A stretch of 64,000 bases of DNA from Amblyornis subalaris (lineage: Eukaryota; Chordata; Aves; Passeriformes; Ptilonorhynchidae). Each line of letters opens with the position of its first letter. Position 1 is the stretch's first letter. The notes under the pieces are model-generated. The model worked only from the letters and a program-made list of their open reading frames with translations. It made no database searches and had not been told where the DNA came from. Location of the stretch: positions 1,392,198 to 1,456,197 of the forward strand of contig JACAXG010000068.1 in assembly GCA_018881555.1 (NCBI GenBank), given 5' to 3'. Shown piece after piece: positions 47,101 through 55,822 of the stretch. The translations under genes were made by a program, and so were the position numbers.

Positions 47101-48399
47101 GGGCGTGGAGTACTCATTGCTGGGAAGAGGAGCTGCGATGTCTGTAGCAGAGGCAGCCTGGCTGNGGTCTGTGAGTCAGCTTTCTGCGGAGCTGGGAGAT
47201 GTTGTACACACCACAGGGGACTGGAGGAGTTCCTCCACCTTCCCATTCTAGCCTGGTGGTAGGATTGAATATTTACACACTAACTTTTTTGTTAAATACT
47301 TCCAAACCACACATATTGATTCAATTTCGTGAGCTGATCTTGTTTAATGTGTTTTTTTGATTAAATACATCCACTGTCCTCATGTTACAGTGCCTTCAGT
47401 GGTTTAGCACTTCCTTTTCCTCACCCACAAATGGTACAGCTGGTGCCTGGAAAACAAAGAATTAAATTTCTTCCCCTCATCTGACACAGAGAGGGAACAG
47501 TTTTACGGAGTCAAGAAGCCTCAAGCGACAGGCTCAAGAAAACTTCAGAACTTATGTTAATGTTTTCTTTTTTAAAACCACTTGAGAGTTATTAGTAACA
47601 GCAAAATAAGCTGTCACGTTATACACCAGGATGGGATCAGACTTAGAACTTTTTTTTTGCCCTTTTTAGAATATAATGTTGTATAGGATATGTTAGCCCT
47701 GAAACAGAGGTCTAGCAAGAAAATTTTGTGGGGGTTTTAATTCTTCATTTCAGCTCAAAAGCCACATGTTATAAAAACTTGTGTGTTATTGCTTGGTGAG
47801 CACCAGAGTTTTGGAGCACAGCTTGTCCCTGTCTTGCTTGATGGTTTATGAACCAACATGATGACCCTGTTTGAATTTTAGCAGTTCCCTTAGCTGTAAA
47901 TGAGTTATTCTCATGGTGTGTCTCTTTACACATTCCTTATCTGCAGTGTGTTTTCTCATTTCCCTTCTCCTGCCTTACAACNTCTTTTAATAGCTGGATT
48001 TCATCCCAGCACTACACATCTGCTCCTCAAAGATGCTGCTGTTGTCTGGAAGGCTATTTAATTCTCCTGNGTTACAAATATCTAGTGACTTTGTCATTGG
48101 TATATTCCATTCTGAGCCAGTCAGTGGTATTAATGTAAAATTTCTAATTGAATATCTGTGGTACTTTTAAATTTTTTTTTTTGTTCAGCTCTACAACTTT
48201 ATTTTTTCATAGTTTCTTCTACTGAAGGCCTTGTACATTGTTGGAAGATCAGTGGTTCCAGAGTGGATACTGTGTCTGCTCTTCAGCAGTTAAATTATTA
48301 GCAGTGTGGTGTTGTCATTAACTGAAATCATCATTTCAGGCTTTGGGATTTTGTGCTTAGATCTGCCTAATTTTAGTTTCTCCTGTTCTTGCTGTAGTC
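44173..48399. other. Gene-free stretch
   Basis: No exon is supported. An 18-base palindrome TTCTAAAAATTTTTAGAA lies at 44623-44640. The 200-codon frame at 45004-45606 is discussed among the rejected items. The rest is AT-rich with short overlapping frames. Confidence 0.5.
44623..44640. repeat. 18-base perfect palindrome
   Basis: TTCTAAAAATTTTTAGAA is its own reverse complement, and the symmetry resumes for three further pairs beyond one mismatch. It is AT-rich, so a structural or chance origin is easier to accept than for the palindrome at 43.9 kb. Confidence 0.9.
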
Positions 48400-49130
48400 A
48401 TCCTGCATCTTAATTGTATTCTCTATTTTCCTTTCTCACAAGTGTTTTTGAGTTCAGACAATCCTTCATGAGGTTTTAGCCTGATTCCGGTTCAGCCTAA
48501 TGTTTGCCTTTGCACTATTTGATGTCTNAGACAGAGTTGTCTCTTATCAGTNGTTTTTCCCAGATTCTTCTAAACAATTTCTTTCTAAACTTCCTTGTCT
48601 ATCCAGTTAAACACAAGGATCTTCCCTCTCACCCTTCTTCACCTTGCTCATGATGCAGACTTCTCGGGTTGACACTTCTCCTTGGACGCAGTATTAAACT
48701 TCTCTGCTTTCCACTTCCTGAGCTCTTTGGACCTCAGTAAGCCACTTAGTTTATCAATTTTTTTTGTCATTCTGAACAAGAAGTTCAGACTTGGTTCTGT
48801 TTCTTCCCTTTTATTTAGTTTATATGAAAACAACTCTTATTTACAGCTGGTTTTTTACAGCTGTTCTTTGCTACTGTTCTCTTCACTTCTTGCCGGCACC
48901 TTCTCTGTGTTTCAAGACTTTGTTATTATTGTCCAAGCAATTTGCACTGATATAAGAATTATTCCAGCGGTTCCTGACTATGTCTACTGTGCTGGCTGGA
49001 TCTTTTCTGCTGCCTAGCAGACTTAGCGAGGTTTTCTTATTGCTGTTCTGTTCTCTTCTTTCCCTTTATCTCCAACTGTACTTGTTTGTGACTGTCCTCA
49101 TGCCCAACAAAAGATAGAGGNGTGCCTTAA
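48400..49130. other. Pyrimidine-biased stretch, no gene recognised
   Basis: The plus strand is unusually rich in T and C over about 700 bases, with runs like 'ttccctctcacccttcttcacc' and 'ttctgttctcttctttccctttatc'. A 111-codon plus-strand frame (48682-49017) results from this bias; its translation is rich in F, L and S. An old antisense LINE segment or a transcribed strand-asymmetric region could produce such a bias, but no motif identifies one. Confidence 0.35.
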
Positions 49131-49224
49131 TTTCTGAAGTGATGCTGGCACCTAAAGAAGGGGTCACACTTCATTGATTTGGAGGGGGTTTTCGGACTGG
49201 ATGTAGGACTTGGTTTTGAGTGAG

Positions 49225-49395
49225 ATTTGGTTGCTCAGAGAAGCTGTGGCTGCCCCATCCTTGGAAGTGCCCAAGGTCAGGTTGGACNGGGCTTGGAGCA
49301 ACCTGGGATAATGGAAGGTGTCCTTGCCTGTAGCAGGGGGTGGAACTGGATGGTCTGGAAGGTCCCTTCCAAACCATTTGATGCTGGGATACGTG
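49225..49395 (+). mobile_element. CR1 LINE 3' fragment (sense)
   Basis: It contains 'ggttgctcagagaagctgtggctgccccatcc', 'cccaaggtcaggttggac', 'ggcttggagcaacctgggataatggaaggtgtcc' and 'aactggatggtctggaaggtcccttcc'. It ends in a decayed tail near 49,390. It is one of two CR1 copies that lie close upstream of the CpG island. Confidence 0.92.
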
Positions 49396-49548
49396 GACCC
49401 CTCATACTCCTCTCAGGGATAGGGCTGTTGAATACTGCTGAGCGTGGGAATAGGAGCAGCAGACTCAGGTTGTGTCTGGCTCCCAGGGTAGTGCTCTTGC
49501 TNGATCACACAAGGATTGCGATGTGCAATTATTCAGTGGTTACTCCAG
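49396..49548. other. Short spacer between two CR1 copies
   Basis: About 150 bases with no recognisable feature. Confidence 0.5.
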
Positions 49549-49725
49549 AATCATAGAATAGTTGGGGTTGGAAAGAACCTTCAAGATCACTGACCCAGCA
49601 GTGCCAAGACAACCAATAACCCATGCCCACATCCACATGCCTTTTACAACTCCCCAAGGAAACCCCTTCCAGTGCCTGACCACTCTTTCAGTGAGGAAAT
49701 TTTTCCTAATATCCAACCAGGCTGA
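49549..49725 (-). mobile_element. CR1 LINE fragment (antisense) abutting the CpG island
   Basis: It opens with intact tail repeats in reverse ('agaatcatagaatagttggggttggaaagaaccttcaagatcactgac') and ends with 'ccacctgaccactctttcagtgaggaaatttttcctaatatccaacc' type sequence. The minus strand retains the segment LDIRKNFLTERVVRHW from the ORF2 C-terminus. It stops about 70 bases before the CpG-rich sequence begins, so the promoter region has tolerated an insertion at its edge. Confidence 0.93.
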
Positions 49726-50828
49726 GACCCTAAGAAACTTCCATATTCCCGGACTTTTAAGTCTCCAGAGCTCTCCTAGTGTTTGGTGTGAAACACATCG
49801 CGGTAGTTTTAAGCGCCCATCGCCGTCCGCGGCTTTGCCCCTCTCTCGGTCCGAGGTGGGAGCGGTGCCCGGGAGCGCCCNGGAGCCGCGGCCGGTGCAA
49901 CACCGCCCCCTTCGGGCCGCCGCCGGGCTCGGCCGCGCCNGGGAGACCCGCGGAGCACAGAGGCTGTGCGGGTGATGAACACCACCCGGAGCAGCGCAGG
50001 ATCGGTGAGCAAACAGGGCTCTGTCACAGCTCAAGCGCCGGGAGGAACAGCGCGCCCGGCACGAATCCCCGCTCGCAGTCCGGTGCCTGCCCAAAGCTCT
50101 CCNCGCCGTGCTGGTGGTCGCACAGCTGCTCTGTCCATTGCTGTCATTTTCCTGTGCGAATTCCAGCTCGGGTGAGAGATCTGTACTCATCTGTTCCCTA
50201 TTCAGTGCCTTGTTTTTTCCCCCTCTCCTAGAAGAGCCATGCATTTCGGGTCAAGAAGTTACCTGTGGACAGCAATTCTTAGAATTGTGCCCGGAATTGT
50301 GTCCCTGCCTATGCCTAAGCCCGGCAGTGCCCTGTGCGTGGTGTGACTCGGTGTTCAACAGTGAACTCACGAAAGTAAAGTGAATAATGACGGAAATTAC
50401 TATTTTCGGCTGCAGGTGTCTGTGAGCTGCTCGTACCAGCCGCCCCACCAAAGGCCCCCCTCGTCTCCTCCTCGGCTCCAGCAGAGGGTCGCTCGCTCCA
50501 TCCCATCCCATCCCCGCGCCGCCGCCGGCCCCAATCCCACCCCCAATCCCAGCCCCCCGCTTAACGCCATCCCCCGCGCTGCCTCGCCATCCCCGCTGGA
50601 AACAGGGCAGGAGCAGGGACCTGGACGCGCCGCGCGATGCTGCGCTCCAGCCGCTGCCGCGAGGCGCCGTGCGTGCGCGCGGCCGGGCTCGAATAGGGAT
50701 TAAACCCCCCCCGAAACCGGCCCTCCCCGCCGGCCGCGGAGGCGGCCGCTCCTCCGGGGGAGGGGAGCGGGGGTGCCCCCGGCGCGGCTCTGCGCGGGCG
50801 CGGCCGGCGCCGGGCTCGGGGGGCACCT

Positions 50829-50870
50829 CCCGCCCGCCCCCCGCCCGCCCCGCCGCGCTCCCCGCCCGCC
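50829..50870. promoter_or_regulatory. GC-box cluster with G-quadruplex motif
   Basis: On the plus strand 50829-50851 has the pattern C3-G-C3-G-C6-G-C3-G-C4, followed by another CCCGCCCGCC at 50861-50870. These are multiple overlapping SP/KLF-type GC boxes. On the minus strand the first block is five G-runs of three or more, separated by single C bases, a canonical pattern for a very stable G-quadruplex. It lies about 160-180 bases upstream of the start codon, where the core promoter or 5' untranslated region is expected. Confidence 0.75.
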
Positions 50871-50940
50871 GCCACTCCGGCGGCTCCGCCAGCAGCACCG
50901 CGGCTCCGGCTGCCGGGGCCGCCGCCGCGCGGGGCCACCA

Positions 50941-50997
50941 ATGCGGGCGAGAGCGGCGGGCAGGCAGCGGCTCCGCGGCAGCGGGGAGGGCAGGTGA
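50941..50997 (+). other. Upstream ORF (18 codons) in the presumed 5' leader
   Basis: ATG at 50941 starts an 18-codon frame rich in R, G and A that ends at TGA 50995-50997, only 13 bases before the main start codon and in a different frame. The context around its ATG is weak (C at -3, C at +4). No other ATG occurs between 50,701 and 50,940. If transcription starts upstream of 50,941, ribosomes would reach the main ATG mainly by leaky scanning, because the gap after the stop is too short for efficient reinitiation. Whether it lies in the mRNA is unknown. Confidence 0.5.
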
Positions 50998-51010
50998 ACT
51001 CCGGGGAAGG

Positions 51011-51080
51011 ATGACCGGCGTCGCCGCGATCGTCTTTCTCCTGCAGCTCTTGCCCAGGGCGGACGGACAGGTCTTCCCAG
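51011..51080 (+). CDS. First coding exon: signal peptide of an unidentified secreted or type I membrane protein
   Basis: The ATG at 51011 (A at -3) opens 23 codons plus one base. The peptide has a minimal n-region (MTG), a hydrophobic core (VAAIVFLLQLL, residues 4-14), and a c-region PRADG, with small residues at -3 (A17) and -1 (G19) before Q20. This is a classic signal peptide with predicted cleavage between G19 and Q20; the mature chain would begin QVFP. The exon ends CCCAG followed by GTGAGC, a consensus donor. The intron is phase 1, as is usual after signal-peptide exons in genes built of 1-1 modules (Ig, FN3, EGF, MAM, CUB). No in-frame ATG lies upstream within the open frame. The exon has no N. 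Its position inside a CpG island supports it strongly. The mature domains are outside this window, so I cannot name the gene; a receptor or adhesion protein is a guess based on the gene-poor, enhancer-like surroundings. Confidence 0.8.
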
Positions 51081-51086
51081 GTGAGC
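51081..51086 (+). other. Splice donor of exon 1
   Basis: CCCAG|GTGAGC matches the vertebrate 5' splice consensus at all main positions (A or C, A, G | G, T, G, A, G). Reading on through this donor would add a long proline- and arginine-rich frame that is just open GC-rich intron. Confidence 0.8.
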
Positions 51087-51420
51087 GATGCCCGCCCGGC
51101 GGGTGCCCGGTGCCTCCGTCCGCCGCGCAGCCCCGCCGAGGGCGGCTCGCCCGGCAGCCAGAACTCTTCGCCTCGTCCCTTCCCGCAGCCCCGCGGCCTC
51201 GCGGGGAGCTGCCGCTGCCGGGCGGGGAGCGGCAGGGGATGGATGGAGGCGCCTGGGAAGGCGCTGGCCGGCGGCAGCGAGCAGCCTCGGTACCAGCCGC
51301 TTCCGAAGGCGCCGGGGATGCGCGGGGCTCTGCCCGGGGATCCGCGGAGTCCCGCCGGGCTGGGGGCTCGGGGGGCTCGCTCCGCCCAAAGTTGCGTGTG
51401 GCAAGAGGTGAAAGCATCGC

Positions 51421-52900
51421 CTTTATTCTGGGATTCACGATATACGAGGCTTTTTTTTGGTGGTCAAAGGCGTTTGCGAGCCCAAGGCAGGGGTTGGCTC
51501 CTGCGGGATGTGCAGCGCGGGGGGAGCCGCTGCCTTTCCCCTCCGGTCGGGTGAAGGGGTCTGGGCTTGGTCTGGGAAGTTTGGTGGCAGCTGTTCCACC
51601 ACTTGCATGTCACAGCTCCGGGAACTTTCTCGGGGGGCTCAGCCGCTCGGATCGGCTCCTTCCCAGTTGTCCCTTTCTCTGTCGCTGGTGTTAAGGAGTA
51701 CTTTGCTCCCTGGCATGTGTACAGTAATAGTAGCCGGCTATTTTCCCCCTCCTACGAGTTCCTTTAGGCATAGTTTGAATTGCTTGAAGATGACAGGTGC
51801 TTATTGAGCTACCCTTGTCGTCTTGTGCTGTTTTGTAGGTAATTCAAAGATAGATTGGTCTTGTTTATCTCTTGGATCTTGTAACACGACATTAATTTCC
51901 TCACTGCAGATTGTCCTTATGCTAAAAAATAAACAGTTGCAGCTTTCTTCTTTCCTCACTTAGCTTTGAAATACTACTTGTCCCTATCTGTATATGTAAG
52001 ACAAGCAAAATTTCCCTGCGTAACGTTGCTCAGTGCTTGTGACTTGGGCGTGCTGGAGGTACGAAACTAAGTTGAGTTCACCTCAAACAGGAGAAGATCT
52101 GTGCTGGGTAAGACCGAGAGCTCAAACGACTGCTCTCACTTCTTCAAAGCAGGAGCAGTGGCGTGTTGGAGATGCTGAGCGCCGTGTACACCTTCCACCG
52201 AGCCTGTCAGCGCAGCCCGGGCTCGGAGACAGGGCTGGCTGCGGGGGGCCGGGCAGACCCTCGGTGGAGGAGATGTTGTCATCAATCCTGCTCGCTTTGA
52301 CACCACCAGGATCTTGTTTACATTGCTAGGCAACTGCACAAAGCACAGATTTATTAGAGAGGCTGGGAAATCTAACCTAGTTAAATAGCTGCTTCCTTGA
52401 GTAAGCAATATGTGGAGCTATTTATTCCCCCCCCCCTTTTTCTCTCCCTTCCAACTGTTTTTTGTGCTCTTGACACTTGTCATGTCAATTGAGATTAGAT
52501 CCCAGGCTTTTGATGAATCATTTAGCCAGATGCTTGGAAAAAAGTGTTCTGTGGAAATAGCAAAGTTTTAAGGGGGGCAGAAAACACTTTGTATTTGAGG
52601 GAGATAATGTCATATGAGCTATGCACGTGCAAATTTAAAATATTTTCAGTTATTTTTAGGAAAGCCANTAAATATTTTGTTTTAATTATCAGTTCAGTGG
52701 AAATGGGGACTGTGAGGTTCTTCAATCATGAGCATCACCTTCTCGGTCTTATTTGAGTGTTCTGCTTATCCTTCAAAGTAAGAGGTGCTGATTGTNACAA
52801 ATAACATTTTCTGAGCTGATTGTAGCATAGAAGAAATTTTCTCCTCTTAAACTGAATATCTGGTGTCAAGTGTGTCGTTCTGGACTGTGTCCACACAGCT
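51421..52900 (+). other. Start of intron 1, outside the CpG island
   Basis: Inferred intron 1 of the gene starting at 51,011. CpG density falls off. A run of C (10 or more) lies at about 52,427-52,437. No exon, transposon or clear regulatory motif was recognised. Confidence 0.5.
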
Positions 52901-53550
52901 GATATTTTTACGGTAAAAAGCAAAGTTTCTCAGGTGCACTTTGTCCCTGAAAATCCAGTGAAGTTTGGAGCGGCTCCAGTTAATGCCATCGGCGTCTTTC
53001 CGCATCTTCCATCAGGTGGTGCTCTCTCCATAACTTTTAGGATGCAAATACCTCCCGTCTCCGATTATTTTTCAAAGCCTCCTGCGTTTATACAGCAGCC
53101 TTTTGTTAAACATCCCGAAAAACCACTGTGCAAGTTGTCGGCTGGGTGTTTGGGCTGGGTGTTTGGATTTATTTTNTTTAAGCGATCGCTGGACTAGGAA
53201 GCGGGAAAGACGCAAGACCAAATGTATTTCAGCTCCTACCCAGTTTGCACGGCTGCTGCTGCTTTGTGTTACCCGCAACGTAAAATTGGGAATACTACAA
53301 AGAGACAGCAGAATGCTCGTGGCTTCTCCCTGGAACACCTCGTTTCACATTGAGGGAGCTGGCTAACGCTCATTTCTTTATGTAATTTCTGTATCGCTCT
53401 ATTTATAGCTCTTCTCCCCAGCAATTACTTCCACTTCCCCGCCGTCTCTGTATTTATTTGTAACTCAACATATGCTCGTGNGGTTCTAAACTTTTTGTCA
53501 GCTCTGGGGGTCAGCTGCTAATTTAAATCCCTTATTTTTCCACGGAAGAC
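52901..53550. promoter_or_regulatory. Candidate intronic regulatory block I (octamer, CTCF-like)
   Basis: This repeat-free intronic block has many retained CpGs. ATGCAAAT, the POU octamer, lies at 53042-53049. CCATCAGGTGGTGCT at 53009-53023 resembles the CTCF core CCACNAGGTGGC, with about two mismatches. GCGATCGC at 53183-53190 is a CpG-rich palindrome. It continues with 'ggctaacgctcatttctttatgtaatttctgtatcgctctatttatag', which has enhancer-like texture. Regulatory function is inferred; conservation was not tested. Confidence 0.35.
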
Positions 53551-54080
53551 ACAGAGGTAACACCAGGTAATTCTTGTAGTTCCCGGTTCTCTCAGNATTT
53601 TAGAACTGAAGGAGCATTTACTTACAGGGAAGTTCTTCTAAAGGCACGTGTGCAGTTTTTCTCCCACCAAAATGTGTGGGGTGTTCTCGCAGTTGCTGCG
53701 CACTTGGCTACTGTCTGTTTTGTGAGGATTTTTAACACAAGAGAGGGATAAATAGAGAGATTAAAGTCATTTACAGCTGCGAAAAAGCACTCGGAGGGGA
53801 AAGTAGGACAGTGGGTTTACATGGGGGCTGTTGACCTGAACATGAGATTATTTAACACTTGTTTTTTTTCTGATGTCATTGTTTGCTCTAATTTTTTCCC
53901 CTATCCTGCCCCTTGTTTCACTGTGGCAGAGTTCCTGCACCCTTGGATGTGCAGCTGGCTGTTTCCAAAGGCTGCTGCCGCGTCCTAAAGTTATGGCAAC
54001 TGAGAGTTCATTACACAGGGCTCGTCCAGGGAGGAGAGAAGATGAAAAAGGAGCAAACCGCAAGGAAATTTTGGGGGAAG
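53551..54080 (+). other. Intron 1 sequence, nothing specific
   Basis: No exon or transposon was recognised. Short frames on both strands near 53,848-54,091 mirror each other. Confidence 0.45.
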
Positions 54081-54720
54081 CTTTAATTTAGTAGGAGTTC
54101 GTTTGCTCAGGTTCTGCTGTCAGTAAATTGGCAATGAAAAACGGGTCTTTGTGAGCGAGCTGCTCTGTGTGGCAATTGTTAACAATGCAGCCATTTAACT
54201 CAATAATCACTTTTCTCTCCCTCTGGGGAGCTGTTAGCACCACAATTCCACTTTATTTTTATCCCCGGCTGGCTCGATTTGTTTTCTAATACATAAACAA
54301 TTAATACTAAGGAGGTGATGTTGTGGAACCGCCTGTTTCGACAGTGGCAACGAAAGGTCACTGTGTGCATAAAGGCGCTCGCGAATCTCTGAGGGATAAT
54401 CCTTCTCTTTTACAAATGCGGAGCCCTTTCCAACCATCCGCCCTCCTGAAAGTCCCCGAGCTCTGCTTTTCTTGTTTAATTGTACTTTTACAGTCTCTTA
54501 TGCTCTGTGTGCGGGCCCACGTGCTCTAGTTTTCATTAATATTATGGGAATGATTTGGGACACTTAGCGTAGAATATTAAAGTATATTTTTTTTAGAAGG
54601 CACCATCATCTGTTGCCATGGCAACCCGAATAGTAGTAAAGATGTAGGTCTGAGGCTTTGAACCTCGAAAGCCAGGGACAAGGGTTGGTTCTTATAGGAA
54701 CAATTACTTTTGTATATAAA
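54081..54720. promoter_or_regulatory. Candidate intronic regulatory block J with RFX X-box
   Basis: Repeat-free block with retained CpGs ('gaaaaacgggtc', 'gtgagcgagctg', 'aaccgcctgtttcgacagtggcaacgaaagg', 'ggcgctcgcgaatc') and AT cores ('ttaacaatg', 'gctttaatttag', 'ttttcattaatattatggg'). It ends with a perfect X-box at 54612-54625. It starts about 3 kb downstream of the exon, a common place for an intronic enhancer. It is the best supported regulatory candidate in the window. Confidence 0.45.
54612..54625. promoter_or_regulatory. Perfect palindromic RFX X-box
   Basis: GTTGCCATGGCAAC matches the RFX family consensus GTNRCC(0-3N)RGYAAC in both half-sites and is its own reverse complement. RFX proteins bind such sites as dimers, and full palindromic X-boxes are the highest-affinity form known. 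They control ciliary, neural and endocrine genes and MHC class II genes (RFX5). Occupancy here is inference. Confidence 0.8.
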
Positions 54721-55802
54721 ATCCAGTTAAGTGGAGAGAAGAAAGGGAAATAAATTGATCTGTTCAGCATTGCACTGACAATCCTCTTGAATAACGTTCA
54801 GCACAGAAGGATCAGTGTCTCTGATTCTCTCTCTGTGTGTATGGTGTGGGGTTTTTTTAAGCTCATTATTTATCATAATAGTTGTTTTATGCCTCTGGTA
54901 ATTTTCATTGTAATTTTATAAGTGAGGTGAGCGAATGTGCATTGGCAGGTATTGTTCTTCGCTTGAACGGGAAGTGCTGGGTGTACAATGGAGAGGTGTG
55001 CATTGGAGCTTCAATATTTTGGCAATGAGCAAATTTGAGGCCCATTTAACATGGCCCTAATTAAAAAAAAATAATAAAAATGGCAGATGTTGTCTGAAAC
55101 CCACCTACCAAAATCTGATTGAGGTATACATGGGTTTGCTCACTCATGTNAGCAACAATACTTCTAGTTTGCCATAGGAAACCTGCAGCCTGGTTAACAT
55201 TCCCACAAACTCTTAGGGTGTTTGGGTGATGAGCAGCAGGATGTGTGTGTGCATTGCTATATAAAGCTCTCTGTCTTTTTAGAGAGGCNTTCCTTAATTT
55301 TTTTATGGAAACCGCTCCAGTCTGTTTCCTCGGTGTCTTGTAATAACACAGATTAAATATATAACTAAGCTTCTAAAATATTCTGGAAGGTACATTCATA
55401 GATGAGCCTTTCCTTCCATCTATTTTAGACAGCAGCAGCACACAGAGGTCACCTGCTGCTAGGAGCAAGCTGCAGTCCAGGTTTCCATCTGTGGTGCAGG
55501 AAACCTTCTGTGCCTCCCATTGCCTCAGTACCAGAGGGCTCCACTTCCATGGGGAGCTGCTCGTGGGCTGGCATTTCTTGGCTCTGTGTTCATCCTCTCG
55601 ATCAGAAGATGCTATATGGCTCTTAGGGTATTTCTTGAACATTTTTATGGAGAGGTATTACTTGGCTCATTTAAGCCAATGTATTTGGCCTAGAGTCACT
55701 TTTTTTTTATACCATTCACACTTCACAGTCTTGAGCTGGTGCTCTCCCTGTTCCTGCTGGGTGGCACTCCTTGGATGTACCTTCATTTAGATAATATCTG
55801 CC
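54721..55802 (+). other. Intron 1 sequence, nothing specific
   Basis: AT-rich intronic DNA without recognised repeats or exons. The 99-codon frame at 55491-55790 has no signature. Confidence 0.45.
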
Positions 55803-55822
55803 TTTTTTTTTTTTTTTTTTTT
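55803..55822 (+). repeat. Poly-T tract (20 T)
   Basis: Twenty consecutive T, the longest homopolymer in the window. No retroposon body was recognised on its 3' side that would make it an antisense poly-A tail. It is prone to length error in sequencing. Confidence 0.93.

Larger units (their letters stand above)
49795..51420. promoter_or_regulatory. CpG island promoter
   Basis: CpG frequency and GC content rise abruptly at about 49,795 and fall back after about 51,420. Two dense parts (about 49,795-50,110 and 50,440-51,420) are separated by a less CpG-rich 330-base gap. No TATA box was found upstream of the coding start, while CCCGCCC-type GC boxes are frequent. Islands of this kind mark vertebrate promoters, and the plus-strand signal-peptide exon lies inside the second part. 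Exact transcription start sites cannot be read from the sequence. Very long open frames across the island on both strands are due to the rarity of stop codons in GC-rich DNA. Confidence 0.9.

Noticed and set aside
50251..51438. 395-codon minus-strand open frame across the CpG island
   Set aside because: The translation is almost only R, P, A, G and S, as expected from GC-rich DNA in which stop codons are rare. It is opposite to the supported signal-peptide exon.
50669..51694. 341-codon plus-strand open frame containing the signal-peptide exon
   Set aside because: It has no ATG before 51,011 and runs straight through a consensus splice donor into proline/arginine-rich intron sequence. Only 51,011-51,080 is accepted as coding.
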